Origin: Candidatus Enterocola intestinipullorum
GTDB taxonomy: Bacteria > Bacteroidota > Bacteroidia > Bacteroidales > Paludibacteraceae
Assembly: GCA_017694565.1 (NCBI GenBank)
Contig: JADIMR010000071.1
Location: forward strand, 1 to 37,657
Direction: 5' to 3'
DNA: 37,657 nt
Every line of letters starts with the position of its first letter. The first letter of the stretch is position 1. The notes beneath the pieces are model-generated. The model had not been told where the DNA came from and did not search any database. It worked only from the letters and a program-made list of their open reading frames with translations. Positions 1 through 8,670 of the stretch are shown one piece after another. A program made the position numbers and the translations under genes.

Positions 1-305
1 GCACTATATATTAAGGTGTATCTTTGGTTTCAATCATCGGGCGCAGGCTTAAAATAGCCAGCATCGGACATGAACGACAAATTTATAAAAAGTTTCGCAA
101 ACGTTTGCTATGCAATATCCGGCTATATTTCCACAAACACACGAAAAAAGCAGCATTTTTACACTTATTTTTCAGAAAATGAGACCATAAGCATAGGGGG
201 GGTACACATGTTACAAACCGGTAACAAAGGCGGGAATTAAATAACCGGCTTCTTGTTTTTAACTTAAAATTATTGAACAAAAGGTACAAGATGAAAGAAA
301 AGCCG
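1..305. other. left-edge stretch without a convincing gene
   Basis: I see no gene I can defend here. A TATCTTTG box at 19-26 on the plus strand looks like a Bacteroidota -7 element. It could serve a 56-codon reading frame at 70-240, but that frame has no signal peptide, membrane segment or family resemblance and contains a run of seven G at 196-202. The stretch may be the spacer after a gene lying outside the window. Confidence 0.4.
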
Positions 306-313
306 TAACTTTG
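306..313 (+). promoter_or_regulatory. -7 promoter box for the barrel gene at 370
   Basis: TAACTTTG matches the Bacteroidota sigma-A -7 consensus TAnnTTTG. Transcription would begin near 320, about 50 nt before the chosen start codon. No clear TTTG -33 box is seen at the usual 19-21 bp spacing, so the call rests on the -7 box and position alone. Confidence 0.5.
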
Positions 314-369
314 CAGACGCTTTTGTGATGAGCAAATCAATGTCGAACTCTATAATTTGTTTTTTCACT

Positions 370-852
370 ATGAAGAAAAAAGGCTTATTGGCAGCATTGC
401 TGCTTTTGTTCGCTGCTACCGCAGCTTACGCACAACCCCGCGCGATAGGTGGACGCATAGGCGGTCAATTTGAAGTATCGTACCAACACGCGCTCGGGTC
501 AGCCAACATGGTACAAGCCGAACTTGGTATTGGAGCACTTTGGTATCCCGGTATCGAAGCCGCAGCCACCTACGATTGGATTTTCCCCATCAACTCTTGG
601 CAATACAAAGGCGAATGGAACTGGTATGCCGGTGTCGGCGCAGGCATAGGCGGTTATTGGAATCATGGCTACGGAGTAGGCTATGTCGGAGTTGCAGGAC
701 GCATAGGCGTGGAATACAATTTCTGGTTCCCGCTGCAACTCTCCCTTGATTGGAGACCATTGATCGGTCCCGGTTTTAATAATGAAGTGGTTGGATTTAA
801 CGACATAGGCCTTTACAGCGGTATCGCACTCGGCGTAAGGTACTTGTTCTAA
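370..852 (+). CDS. small outer-membrane beta-barrel protein
   Basis: This 160-aa protein begins with a classic signal peptide (MKKKG, a Leu/Ala-rich core, cleavage after AYAQ near residue 22). The mature part is rich in Gly, Tyr and Trp in alternating strand patterns and ends in RYLF. A C-terminal aromatic is typical of outer-membrane barrels. An in-frame ATG at 325 would add 15 residues ahead of the signal peptide, so the start at 370 is preferred. There is no Shine-Dalgarno site, as is usual for the phylum. The gene is monocistronic: a -7 box lies at 306-313 and a strong hairpin terminator at 890-925. The length suits an 8-stranded barrel (OmpA/OmpW-like size), but I cannot name a family. 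Function unknown; localisation is inferred from the signal peptide and barrel pattern. Confidence 0.72.
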   Translation: MKKKGLLAALLLLFAATAAYAQPRAIGGRIGGQFEVSYQHALGSANMVQAELGIGALWYPGIEAAATYDWIFPINSWQYKGEWNWYAGVGAGIGGYWNHGYGVGYVGVAGRIGVEYNFWFPLQLSLDWRPLIGPGFNNEVVGFNDIGLYSGIALGVRYLF

Positions 853-889
853 ACTGCGACAATTACGGTACAAAACCGCATGGACATGG

Positions 890-925
890 AGCGGGAGACG
901 GATATTCATCTGTTTCCCGCTTTTA
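890..925 (+). terminator. intrinsic terminator after the barrel gene
   Basis: A 13-bp stem (890-902 with 909-921, two G-T wobbles) closes a 6-nt loop and is followed by TTTTAT. It lies 38 bp after the stop codon of the barrel gene. Confidence 0.8.
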
Positions 926-930
926 TATTA

Positions 931-1091
931 GAAGCTGTTTCGATTTTTTGAAAAATTCTTTTATGGTTATTTCCGGTCTGCACGGTTCTTTTTTCAGTCA
1001 GATAGCTGCTGCTATCCTTTTCAAAAAGAAAAACCGTACACCGACGAAAATTACACATAAAATTCATAATCAAAAAAAATCAAACAGCCTC
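931..1091. repeat. 161-bp MITE-like imperfect palindrome
   Basis: The two halves are imperfect reverse complements over their full length. The ends are GAAGCTGTTT (931) and CAAACAGCCTC (to 1091). Shared blocks follow in the same order: GATTTTTT, TTTTATG, a CGG block, ACGGTT, CTTTTT. The centre is the short palindrome GATAGC-TGCT-GCTATC (1001-1016). There is no reading frame inside. Size, terminal inverted repeats and lack of coding capacity fit a miniature inverted-repeat element or a decayed IS end pair. No convincing target-site duplication is seen. A long structured RNA is the main alternative. The right end stops 3 bp before the -33 box of the rplY promoter. Confidence 0.6.
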
Positions 1092-1094
1092 TTG

Positions 1095-1126
1095 TTTGGC
1101 ATTATGGCAAAAAAGCAATAACTTTG
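1095..1126 (+). promoter_or_regulatory. promoter of the rplY-pth-hslR operon
   Basis: TTTG at 1095-1098 and TAACTTTG at 1119-1126 are separated by 20 bp, a full match to the Bacteroidota TTTG-N19/21-TAnnTTTG promoter. The start site should be near 1131-1133, giving a leader of about 110 nt before rplY. Confidence 0.78.
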
Positions 1127-1149
1127 CAGCCGCTTTTACGTGAATTGGA

Positions 1150-1177
1150 TTCCCGTATGAAGCAAGTGTGATGGGAA
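1150..1177 (+). promoter_or_regulatory. hairpin in the rplY leader
   Basis: TTCCCGT (1150-1156) pairs with ATGGGAA (1171-1177), with one G-T wobble, around a 14-nt loop within the 5' untranslated region of the L25 gene. Ribosomal protein leaders are often autoregulatory, but the stem is short and I do not recognise a known leader family. Confidence 0.3.
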
Positions 1178-1243
1178 TAGGGCTGCCATGCACGAACAAA
1201 CAAGACACTGCCCGAATTTGAGTAACACAAATTTTATTTGACA

Positions 1244-1816
1244 ATGAAAGTATTCGAACTTGGAGGCGAACTTAGGACCGACCTCGGCAAAAAAGCCAGC
1301 AAAGCATTGCGTAACGAAGAAAAAATCCCTTGCGTGCTTTACGGCTGCGGCAATGCTAACACGAATTTCGTAATTAACCAGTCATCTGTACGCAAACTTA
1401 TCTATACCCCCGAAATTTTCGAGGTAAAATTGATTCTCGGCGGCAAGAAATACCGTGCGGTAATCAAGGAAGTGCAGTTCCACCCTGTTACCGACAAAAT
1501 ACTCCACATGGACTTTTTGGAAGTGGACGATGTAAAACCCATCGTGTTCAAAGTTCCCGTGAAAACCGAAGGATTGGCAGTAGGTGTACGTGCCGGTGGC
1601 AAATTGTCGTTGGATTCGCGCAAGCTCAAAGTCCGCGCACTCTGCAAGGACATTCCGGGTTGCCTTACCGTAAACGTGGAAAAACTTGAAGCCGGCAAAT
1701 CCATAAAAGCAGGCGAACTCTCGTTCGACAACTTGGAAATCGTGGACAACAAGGAAACCCTTGTCGTAAGTGTAAAAATGACCCGTGCAGCGAAAAGCGC
1801 GGCCTCCGCAAAGTAA
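1244..1816 (+). CDS. rplY: 50S ribosomal protein L25/general stress protein Ctc
   Basis: The 190-aa product is the long, two-domain (Ctc/TL5) form of bL25, which binds 5S rRNA in the large subunit. The N-terminal L25 domain (about 1-90) begins MKVFELGGELRTDLGKKASK and includes IPCVLYG, a family hallmark. The C-terminal TL5 beta domain (about 95-180) contains VPVKTEGLAVGVRAGG and ends in an Ala/Lys-rich tail. ATG 1244 is chosen because it gives the usual N-terminus; an in-frame TTG at 1238 adds only two residues. The gene heads a tight group with pth 27 bp downstream, behind a consensus promoter and a leader of about 110 nt that could fold. Confidence 0.95.
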   Translation: MKVFELGGELRTDLGKKASKALRNEEKIPCVLYGCGNANTNFVINQSSVRKLIYTPEIFEVKLILGGKKYRAVIKEVQFHPVTDKILHMDFLEVDDVKPIVFKVPVKTEGLAVGVRAGGKLSLDSRKLKVRALCKDIPGCLTVNVEKLEAGKSIKAGELSFDNLEIVDNKETLVVSVKMTRAAKSAASAK

Positions 1817-1843
1817 CTTTTGCGTACTTAACGCGACAACTCA

Positions 1844-2404
1844 GTGAAATACTTGATTGCAGGCTTGGGGAATATCGGTGCGGAATACGACCGGACCCGC
1901 CACAACATAGGATTTATGATATTGGATGCCTTTGCAACGGCATCCAATGTTTTTTTTACACACGACCGTTACGGCGACATCGCCCGGACACGTGTAAAGA
2001 ATTGCGAACTTGTATTGCTAAAACCATCGACGTTCATGAATTTGAGCGGGAACGCCGTACGCTACTGGTTGGACAAGGAGAAAATAGATACCGAAAGGCT
2101 GTTGGTTTTGGTCGACGACCTCGCCCTGCCCTTGGGGACTTTGCGTATGAAACCGCAAGGAAGCCCAGGCGGCCATAACGGACTGAAAAGTATCGAAAGC
2201 TGCATCGGCACGCCAAAATACGCACGCCTGAGATTCGGAATCGGCAACAATTTTGCAAAAGGCGGTCAAATCGATTTCGTCTTGTCCAAATTCGAGGACA
2301 AGGATATGCCCATGATAGAAGAAAAGATAAATATTGCCGGGGAAATGATAAAAAGTTTCTGCTTGTGCGGAGCGGAACGAACAATGAACCTGTACAACAA
2401 ATGA
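1844..2404 (+). CDS. pth: peptidyl-tRNA hydrolase
   Basis: Pth cleaves the ester bond of peptidyl-tRNAs that drop off ribosomes, recycling tRNA in the cytoplasm. The 186-aa protein is of usual length. It starts [10 protein letters not shown] and carries the HNIGF motif with catalytic His20 and Asn21, FMNLSG with Asn66, the acidic VDD pair at 91-92, and GGHNGLKS with Asn112. The start is GTG at 1844, fixed by the conserved N-terminus; there is no earlier candidate. The stop codon overlaps the ATG of the next gene (ATGA at 2401-2404), so pth and hslR are probably translationally coupled. The grouping with L25 is common in Bacteroidetes. Confidence 0.95.
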   Translation: MKYLIAGLGNIGAEYDRTRHNIGFMILDAFATASNVFFTHDRYGDIARTRVKNCELVLLKPSTFMNLSGNAVRYWLDKEKIDTERLLVLVDDLALPLGTLRMKPQGSPGGHNGLKSIESCIGTPKYARLRFGIGNNFAKGGQIDFVLSKFEDKDMPMIEEKINIAGEMIKSFCLCGAERTMNLYNK

Positions 2405-2808
2405 AAACGGAAGTCAGAATAGACAAATGGATATGGGCGATGCGACTGTTCAAAACGCGCACAATGGCCGCCGATGCCTGCAAAAAAGGCAGGGTGATGA
2501 TTGGCGGACAAAGCATGAAACCTTCGCACAACATAAAAGTCGGAGACGTTATTCAGGTACGTAAACCGCCTGTGGTTTACTCTTTCCGAGTGTTGCAACT
2601 GACTGAAAACCGTTTAGGCGCGAAATTGGTTCCCGAATACATGGAAAACGTTACGCCACCCGAACAATATGAAATACTTGCAATGTCGAAAATATCCGGT
2701 TTCATAGACAGGGAAAAAGGCACCGGCCGCCCCACAAAAAAAGAACGCCGCGACTTGGACGAATTCTTAACCGAAAGTTTTTTTGACGAAGACTGGGAAA
2801 TTGAATGA
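2401..2808 (+). CDS. hslR: S4-domain RNA-binding protein, Hsp15-like
   Basis: This 135-aa protein starts [20 protein letters not shown], the signature of the S4 domain of Hsp15 (residues about 5-65). A basic, then acidic C-terminal tail follows ([15 protein letters not shown] ... DEDWEIE). Hsp15 is known to bind free 50S subunits that still hold peptidyl-tRNA after premature dissociation. Coupling to pth, whose substrate is peptidyl-tRNA, therefore makes functional sense (inference). ATG 2401 is chosen over an in-frame ATG at 2365 because the domain begins there and the ATGA overlap is typical. A terminator follows 10 bp after the stop. Confidence 0.88.
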   Translation: MKTEVRIDKWIWAMRLFKTRTMAADACKKGRVMIGGQSMKPSHNIKVGDVIQVRKPPVVYSFRVLQLTENRLGAKLVPEYMENVTPPEQYEILAMSKISGFIDREKGTGRPTKKERRDLDEFLTESFFDEDWEIE

Positions 2809-2817
2809 CACGGATAC

Positions 2818-2856
2818 CGGCAGGGAAAATGGAATACCACTCCCTGCCGTCTTTTT
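2818..2856 (+). terminator. terminator of the rplY-pth-hslR operon
   Basis: A perfect 9-bp stem (CGGCAGGGA 2818-2826 with TCCCTGCCG 2841-2849) has a 14-nt loop and is followed by TCTTTTTAT. Its T tract runs into the stop codon of the dehydrogenase remnant on the other strand. Confidence 0.82.
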
Positions 2857-3004
2857 ATGGCCTTACTGCGACTTTAATGACACCTTCGGCCTTTGACTCG
2901 AACAAACAGTATGCCGCTTCTATGTCTTCCAATGGGAACGTATGTGTAATCAGTGGTGTCGTATCAATCCTGCCATCAGCTATCAAAGCCAGGATTCGTC
3001 GCAA
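2855..3004 (-). pseudogene. 3' remnant of a zinc-type (MDR) alcohol dehydrogenase gene
   Basis: Reading the minus strand, about 50 codons from 3004 down to TAA at 2857-2855 encode the C-terminus of a medium-chain zinc dehydrogenase. Landmarks are RRILALIADGRIDTTPLITH, FPLEDIEAAY and GVIKVAVRP, matching the usual order in this family (GRIDTxxLITHxFxLxxIxxAY ... GVIKV). The rest of the enzyme, about 300 residues including the zinc and NAD-binding parts, is absent. Resemblance stops at about 3004, exactly where the first copy of a 25-bp direct repeat starts (3006). The fragment has no start codon or promoter of its own and is surely non-functional. The family call is from motif recognition; the subfamily cannot be told. 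Confidence 0.65.
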
Positions 3005-3005
3005 T

Positions 3006-3106
3006 CGCAGCCGAAAATGGACGAAGTCAATTTTCGTGCAAGCCGCAGCCAAAAGCAGAACTTGTTCAGATTATGGTGAGGCGCAGCCGAAAATGGACGA
3101 AGTCAA
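3006..3106. repeat. 25-bp direct repeat pair
   Basis: An identical 25-bp sequence, beginning CGCAGCCGAAAATGGACG, occurs at 3006-3030 and 3082-3106, with 51 bp between copies. A partial third copy (CCGCAGCC) lies at 3043-3050. The pair sits at the break point of the dehydrogenase remnant and was probably involved in, or inserted during, the deletion. The 51-bp spacer has no reading frame. Confidence 0.7.
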
Positions 3107-3108
3107 AC

Positions 3109-3173
3109 CTGCCGCGAAGCGGCTAACTACTCACTAACCACTAAAAAACTAACCACCAACCACTAAAAATCAC
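3109..3173. repeat. GCCGC hairpin and ACTAACC-rich short tandem tract
   Basis: GCCGCGAAGCGGC (about 3111-3123) is a 5-bp hairpin. It is followed by a low-complexity run of imperfect ACTAACCACTAA units to about 3165. The same motif occurs next to glnS (29684-29693) and after prfA (36777-36787), always between genes. Confidence 0.5.
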
Positions 3174-3181
3174 TATCTTTG
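3174..3181 (+). promoter_or_regulatory. -7 promoter box of leuS
   Basis: TATCTTTG fits TAnnTTTG and lies 26 bp before the leuS start codon. The repeat tract upstream offers no TTTG -33 box, so promoter strength is uncertain. Confidence 0.55.
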
Positions 3182-3207
3182 GGCTGCAATTTGATAAAAG
3201 CGAAATC

Positions 3208-6042
3208 ATGGAATACAGGCCTGAGGAAATTGAAAAAAAGTGGCAGGAATTTTGGAAAGAGAACAATGTTTACAAGGTAAGCGAAGATCCTGCAAAACCC
3301 AAATACTATGTACTGGACATGTTCCCCTATCCTTCCGGAGCCGGATTGCACGTGGGGCATCCGCTTGGGTACATAGCATCCGACATTTTCAGCCGCTACA
3401 AACGTCTTACAGGTTATAACGTGCTGCACCCGATGGGCTATGATGCCTACGGCCTGCCGGCAGAACAATACGCCATACAAACCGGGCAACACCCGGCAAT
3501 AACCACAAAAAACAATATCGACCGCTACCGCAGCCAATTGGACAAAATCGGATTCAGCTTCGATTGGAACCGCGAAATACGCACTTGCGATCCCGGATAT
3601 TATCATTGGACGCAATGGGCATTCATACGTATGTTCGAAAGTTATTACGACAACATCGAAAACAAAGCCTTGCCCATAAACGTCCTCGTCTCCAAATTCG
3701 AGCAAAACGGTACGGACGGCTTAGATGCGGCATGTACCGAAGAAATGACTTTCTCCGCTGCCGAATGGAACGCCATGGATGAGAAGCGCAAGGAAGAAGT
3801 GCTGATGAACTACCGCATAGCATATCTTGGCGAAACCATGGTGAACTGGTGTCCCGGCTTGGGCACGGTATTGGCAAACGACGAGGTCGTGGACGGAGTA
3901 AGCGAACGCGGCGGTTTCCCGGTGGTGCAGAAAAAAATGCGCCAATGGTGCTTGCGCGTATCGGCCTACGCCCAAAGGTTGTTGGACGGTTTGGACACTT
4001 TGCAATGGACCGATTCGCTTAAAGAAACCCAACGCAACTGGATCGGACGTTCGGAAGGTGCGGAAATCAGGTTCAAGGTAAAAGACAGCGACCTTCAATT
4101 CACCATATTCACCACAAGGGCCGACACGATGTTCGGCGTAACTTTCATGGTGCTTGCCCCCGAAAGCGAACTCGTTTTGCAACTGACCACAGAAGCGCAA
4201 AAAGCGGAGGTCGAAGCCTATTTGGAAAGGACTGCCAAACGTACCGAACGCGAACGCATAAGCGACCGTAGCGTTTCGGGTGTTTTCTCGGGCAGCTATG
4301 CAATCAATCCTTTTACGGGAGACGAAGTTCCGGTTTGGATTAGCGACTATGTTTTGGCAGGTTACGGTACGGGCGCGATAATGGCCGTTCCTGCACACGA
4401 CAGCCGCGACTATGCTTTTGCCAAGCACTTCAACCTGCCGATAGTGCCTTTGGTAGAGGGTTGCGACGTGAGCGAAGAAAGTTTTGACGCAAAAGAGGGT
4501 ATTGTATGCAACTCCCCGAAAGCAGGAGCGGAACAATATTGCGACTTGGTATTGAACGGTCTCAGCATAAAGGACGCGATAGCAGCTACGAAAAAATACG
4601 TGCGCGAACACGATTTGGGCAAGGTAAAAGTGAATTACCGTTTGCGCGACGCCATATTCAGCCGCCAAAGATATTGGGGCGAGCCATTCCCCGTATATTA
4701 CAAGGACGGGATGCCACGAATGATTCCCGAAAACTGCCTGCCGTTGGAACTGCCCGAAGTGAAGCAATTCAAGCCCACTGCAAACGGGGAGCCGCCATTG
4801 GGACATGCGGAAAAATGGGCTTGGGACAGCATAAATGAATGCGTGTGCGAAAATTCCAAAATCGACAACAAGACCGTATTTCCCTTGGAACTCAACACCA
4901 TGCCCGGATTTGCAGGTTCGAGCGCATATTACCTGCGCTACATGGACCCGCATAACGACAAGGCTTTGGTCTCGAAAGAAGCCGACGAATACTGGCGCAA
5001 CGTCGATTTGTACGTGGGAGGCACGGAACACGCCACGGGACACCTTATCTACTCGCGTTTTTGGAACAAATTCCTGCATGACACAGGAGTATCGACGGTG
5101 GAAGAACCATTCCAAAAGTTAGTGAACCAAGGCATGATACAAGGCCGCAGCAATTTTGTTTACAGGATAAAAGACACGAACACTTTCGTATCGTATAATT
5201 TGAAAGGCCGATACGACACTACCCCCTTGCACGTGGATGTCAACATCGTGTCCAACGACATATTGGATTTGGAAGCATTCAAGGCTTGGAGGCCGGAATA
5301 CGCCGATGCGGAATTCATTTTGGAAGACGGCAAGTACGTTTGTGGCTGGGCTGTCGAGAAAATGTCCAAATCGATGTACAACGTAGTCAATCCGGACATG
5401 ATAGTCGAAAAATACGGAGCTGACACTCTGCGCATGTATGAAATGTTCTTGGGACCCGTTGAACAATCCAAACCTTGGGACACCAACGGCATAGATGGCG
5501 TATCGCGATTCCTTAAACGGTTCTACTCCTTATTCTTCAACGGGGACGAAATATCGTTGAGCGATGAAAAGCCCACGGCGGAAGAACTGAAAATCCTGCA
5601 CCGCACCATAAAGAAAATCCGCTACGACATAGAAAATTTCTCTTATAACACTGCGGTATCGTCTTTCATGATTTGCGTGAACGACTTGTCAAAATTGAAA
5701 TGCGACAAACGGGATATACTGTTGCCATTGACAATTTTGATAGCACCGTTCGCACCACACATAGCCGAAGAATTGTATCATGCGGCAGGCGGCAAGTCGG
5801 AAAGCGTATGCGATGAGACATTCCCCGAATATGATGAAAAATATTTGGTGGAAAACAGCGTGAAGTATCCTGTTTCATTCAATGGCAAGGTACGTTTCTC
5901 GTTGGAGTTGCCGGCAACAAGCAGCAAGGAAGAAGTTGAAAAACTTGTATTGGACAACGAACAGACTCAAAAATACATCAACGGGGCAAATATCCGCAAG
6001 ATAATCATCGTACCGGGGAAAATCGTGAACATAGTCATGTAA
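3208..6042 (+). CDS. leuS: leucine--tRNA ligase
   Basis: LeuRS charges tRNA-Leu with leucine in the cytoplasm. The 944-aa class I enzyme has the HIGH motif as HVGH at 48-51 ([15 protein letters not shown]) and KMSKS at 718-722. The CP1 editing domain is recognised by [12 protein letters not shown] and by [18 protein letters not shown] with its conserved Asp. Just before KMSKS is an insert of about 70 residues ([15 protein letters not shown] to CGWAVEK), the long leucine-specific insertion typical of Bacteroidetes enzymes. ATG 3208 gives the standard N-terminus. The flippase gene starts 10 bp after the stop and may be co-transcribed. Confidence 0.97.
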   Translation: MEYRPEEIEKKWQEFWKENNVYKVSEDPAKPKYYVLDMFPYPSGAGLHVGHPLGYIASDIFSRYKRLTGYNVLHPMGYDAYGLPAEQYAIQTGQHPAITTKNNIDRYRSQLDKIGFSFDWNREIRTCDPGYYHWTQWAFIRMFESYYDNIENKALPINVLVSKFEQNGTDGLDAACTEEMTFSAAEWNAMDEKRKEEVLMNYRIAYLGETMVNWCPGLGTVLANDEVVDGVSERGGFPVVQKKMRQWCLRVSAYAQRLLDGLDTLQWTDSLKETQRNWIGRSEGAEIRFKVKDSDLQFTIFTTRADTMFGVTFMVLAPESELVLQLTTEAQKAEVEAYLERTAKRTERERISDRSVSGVFSGSYAINPFTGDEVPVWISDYVLAGYGTGAIMAVPAHDSRDYAFAKHFNLPIVPLVEGCDVSEESFDAKEGIVCNSPKAGAEQYCDLVLNGLSIKDAIAATKKYVREHDLGKVKVNYRLRDAIFSRQRYWGEPFPVYYKDGMPRMIPENCLPLELPEVKQFKPTANGEPPLGHAEKWAWDSINECVCENSKIDNKTVFPLELNTMPGFAGSSAYYLRYMDPHNDKALVSKEADEYWRNVDLYVGGTEHATGHLIYSRFWNKFLHDTGVSTVEEPFQKLVNQGMIQGRSNFVYRIKDTNTFVSYNLKGRYDTTPLHVDVNIVSNDILDLEAFKAWRPEYADAEFILEDGKYVCGWAVEKMSKSMYNVVNPDMIVEKYGADTLRMYEMFLGPVEQSKPWDTNGIDGVSRFLKRFYSLFFNGDEISLSDEKPTAEELKILHRTIKKIRYDIENFSYNTAVSSFMICVNDLSKLKCDKRDILLPLTILIAPFAPHIAEELYHAAGGKSESVCDETFPEYDEKYLVENSVKYPVSFNGKVRFSLELPATSSKEEVEKLVLDNEQTQKYINGANIRKIIIVPGKIVNIVM

Positions 6043-6052
6043 TAAGCCGTAT

Positions 6053-7510
6053 ATGGGCGACAACCTCAAAGAAAAGATGATAGGCGCCCTGACATGGAGC
6101 GCCGTCGACAGAATTGCACAGCAAGGAGTGCAGTTTGTCGTAGGCATAATCCTTGCGAGGTTGTTGACACCCGACGATTACGGCTTGTTGGGCATCGTCA
6201 TGGTTTTCGCCGCCATTGCATACACGATGGTGGAAGGCGGGTTGCAGTCCGCGATAGTACGCACGCACAAGCTTGAAAAAAAGCACTGCGACACGGTATT
6301 CTACACGAATCTCGCCATATCGCTGCTGCTATACATGCTGTTGTACTTTTCCGCTCCCCTGATTGCCGGTTTCTACAAAGAGCCTGAAATAACTCCCGTG
6401 GCAAGGGTCATATTCCTTGCCGTTATTTTCAACTCCTTTTATTTGGTTCCATACGCCTTATTCGGCAGGGACATGGACTACAAATCCCAAACGAAGGTAA
6501 ACTTTACAAGCACACTTGCAAGCGGGATTGCCGGGGTTGCGATGGCATTTGCAGGTTGCGGTATCTGGGCATTGGTAACGCAGCAATTGGGCTACCATTT
6601 TGTAAGGATGATAATGTTTTACGTGGTTTCCAAATGGCGGCCGGGATTGAATTTTTCATGGACCGTACTGAAAGAATACTGGTCTTTCAGCATCCATCTG
6701 CTCAGCAACAACATAATCGGTGTTTTATTCAACAATCTGTACACTTTTCTCATTGGCAAGCTTTATCCGATAAAACAAGTCGGATTCTATACCCAAGCCT
6801 ACAAACTTAGCGACACGGTCAATTTCACATTCAACGCGATACTGTCCACGACATACAACATGTTCGCCCAAATACACGACCAGCCGGACAGGGTAAGCCG
6901 CATATTGGGCGAAATTTCCAAACGCATCGCGGTGGTTGCCATTCCGCTATTGGGATTCCTGATTGTTTCCGCCGAACCATTGTTCCAAGTATTGTTCGGG
7001 GACAAATGGCTTCCTGCCGTTCCATATTTCCAGCTTTTGTGCGCGGCTAACCTGTTCAATGCTTCGCATCGCGTAAACGTACATGCCCTTAACGCTTTGG
7101 GAGAGTCGAAAATCACATTCAACATAGAACTTGTAAAACGCATACTGATATTGGTCTCGGTAGCTCTTACCTTCCGCTACGGCATAAACGAGCTGTTGGC
7201 GGGTTTTGCAATCGCATGCTACGGCGGTTTTTTTGCTTCGATGCTATATGTGAAACGTCATTTGAAAATAAAATACCTTGCACAGTTCTCCTTTTTGTAC
7301 AAAGGCATATTGATTGCCATCGTATGCTGCATGGCAGTCGCCGGCATCGACCTGCTTGTCCCGGAAGAAGAATATTTTCTGAGACTTTTGGTACAAACCG
7401 TGTCATGCGCGGGAATTTACATCGGATTGGCAAGGTTATTATGCAAGGACATTTTTTTCCGTACCTTGGATTGGGCTAAAACGGCTGTCCGCAAGCACTT
7501 GCACAAATGA
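6053..7510 (+). CDS. polysaccharide/lipopolysaccharide flippase, MOP superfamily
   Basis: The 485-aa protein is highly hydrophobic, with about 12-14 predicted membrane helices. Its N-terminus, LTWSAVDRIAQQGVQFVVGI followed by LARLLTPDDYGLLG, is the hallmark of Wzx/WzxC-type polysaccharide exporters. These flip lipid-linked glycan units across the inner membrane. The YKSQTKVNFTSTLASGIAGV region in the middle also fits. The gene begins 10 bp after leuS and overlaps the next glycosyltransferase gene by 4 bp, so the two probably act on the same glycan. No polymerase, ligase or sugar-nucleotide gene is nearby, so the substrate cannot be named. Family placement is firm; the exact role is inferred. 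Confidence 0.88.
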   Translation: MGDNLKEKMIGALTWSAVDRIAQQGVQFVVGIILARLLTPDDYGLLGIVMVFAAIAYTMVEGGLQSAIVRTHKLEKKHCDTVFYTNLAISLLLYMLLYFSAPLIAGFYKEPEITPVARVIFLAVIFNSFYLVPYALFGRDMDYKSQTKVNFTSTLASGIAGVAMAFAGCGIWALVTQQLGYHFVRMIMFYVVSKWRPGLNFSWTVLKEYWSFSIHLLSNNIIGVLFNNLYTFLIGKLYPIKQVGFYTQAYKLSDTVNFTFNAILSTTYNMFAQIHDQPDRVSRILGEISKRIAVVAIPLLGFLIVSAEPLFQVLFGDKWLPAVPYFQLLCAANLFNASHRVNVHALNALGESKITFNIELVKRILILVSVALTFRYGINELLAGFAIACYGGFFASMLYVKRHLKIKYLAQFSFLYKGILIAIVCCMAVAGIDLLVPEEEYFLRLLVQTVSCAGIYIGLARLLCKDIFFRTLDWAKTAVRKHLHK

Positions 7511-8658
7511 AAGAGAAATTGAAAATCCTATTCATAAGCAGAGGTTGTCCTGATGAAAACTTCCCGCTAAACGGGATTTTCGAATTCGACCAGGCAAAAG
7601 CCCTTGCCGCAAGCGGCCACGAGGTGGTTTTTGCCGCATTGGATTTTTCGCGCAAGAGCAAGGGGACGCTCGGATTATCCGTTTTCTCGAAAGACGGAGT
7701 GAAAGTTTACCGCTTTTTTATGCCCACAGGCGTATACCGCAGGGCTCTTCCGCTGTTGCGCATGGTTTTGGATTATGTTTACAAACACATAATATCGGAT
7801 TGCGGAAAGCCTGACATCGTCCACGTGCATTTTTACTTCATGGGCGCAATAGGCACCGTACTGAAAACCAAATACGGGCTGCCCGTATTGCACACCGAAC
7901 ACAGCAGCAAACTCAACAAGCCTGCGGACGAAATAAGCGGATTGGACAAGAAACTGGCTCGTAAGGCGTTCTCAGCCGCAGACATGGTAACCTGCGTTTC
8001 AAAAGCCTTGTCCTTGCGCCTTGAAGAAAACTTCGGAATAAAAAGCAAGGTAATACCCAACATAGTCGACGACCATGCTTTCACATATCGGGAAAGGCGC
8101 AAGGACAAGGCCGTATTCGACTTCGTTTCCGTAGGGAGATTGGTCCCGATAAAAAACTTCGACAAGCTGATAACCGCATTCGCGAATGCCGGCTTGGGTG
8201 ACAAGACCATGCTCAACATAATAGGCGACGGGCCGGAACGCAGGAATCTGGAAAGGACTGCAGCCATAGCAGGCGTGAAAGACAAAGTTTTGTTCCTCGG
8301 CGCGGCCTCCCGCGACAAGATAGCCGAAAAATTCCATGACAGCGATGCTTTCATCCTGCTCTCGGAAAGGGAAACGTTCGGAGTCGCGATGGTTGAAGCC
8401 ATGTATACCGGCCTGCCCGTAATATCAAGCCGTTGCGGAGGTCCGGAAGACTTCATTACGCCTGACAACGGCATACTCCTGCCCGACCGGGAAATTGAAA
8501 CAGCGGCAAAGGCAATGCGTGAGATGGTTTTAGGCGAAAGACTATTCGATCCTGCCAAGATAGCAGCCGGAAGCAAAGAATTATTCTCGGCAAGGACCGT
8601 GGGCGGACAAATCACGGAAGCCTACCGGCAATGTATCGACATCTGCCGCCATACCTGA
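7507..8658 (+). CDS. glycosyltransferase family 4 protein
   Basis: This 383-aa GT-B enzyme begins LKILFISRGCPDENFPLNG. An N-terminal acceptor domain includes VHVHFYFMGAIGTVL and LHTEHSS. The C-terminal nucleotide-sugar domain includes VSVGRLVPIKNFDKLI and the EX7E motif in SERETFGVAMVEAMYTGLPV, then GGPEDFI. It would transfer a sugar from a nucleotide donor to a lipid-linked or surface glycan at the inner face of the membrane. The start overlaps the flippase stop (ATGA), implying translational coupling. The gene ends 12 bp from the convergent GT2 gene with no terminator between. Donor and acceptor cannot be told from sequence. Confidence 0.92.
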   Translation: MKEKLKILFISRGCPDENFPLNGIFEFDQAKALAASGHEVVFAALDFSRKSKGTLGLSVFSKDGVKVYRFFMPTGVYRRALPLLRMVLDYVYKHIISDCGKPDIVHVHFYFMGAIGTVLKTKYGLPVLHTEHSSKLNKPADEISGLDKKLARKAFSAADMVTCVSKALSLRLEENFGIKSKVIPNIVDDHAFTYRERRKDKAVFDFVSVGRLVPIKNFDKLITAFANAGLGDKTMLNIIGDGPERRNLERTAAIAGVKDKVLFLGAASRDKIAEKFHDSDAFILLSERETFGVAMVEAMYTGLPVISSRCGGPEDFITPDNGILLPDREIETAAKAMREMVLGERLFDPAKIAAGSKELFSARTVGGQITEAYRQCIDICRHT

Positions 8659-8670
8659 ACGGACATACTG

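Noticed and set aside
70-240. 56-codon plus-strand reading frame behind a TATCTTTG box at 19-26
   Set aside because: No recognisable domain, signal or membrane segment, a G7 run inside, and no terminator or neighbour to support it.
83-340. 85-codon minus-strand frame upstream of the barrel gene
   Set aside because: Composition looks random and it overlaps the plus-strand promoter region of a better gene.
1126-1186. Outer GCAGCC/GGCTGC stem in the rplY leader
   Set aside because: The left arm overlaps the -7 box and would not be in the transcript.
3006-3106. CRISPR-like direct repeats
   Set aside because: Only two 25-bp copies, no series of equal spacers and no cas genes.
3721-5115. 464-codon open frame antisense to leuS
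   Set aside because: It mirrors the codon structure of the well-supported LeuRS gene and resembles no protein family.
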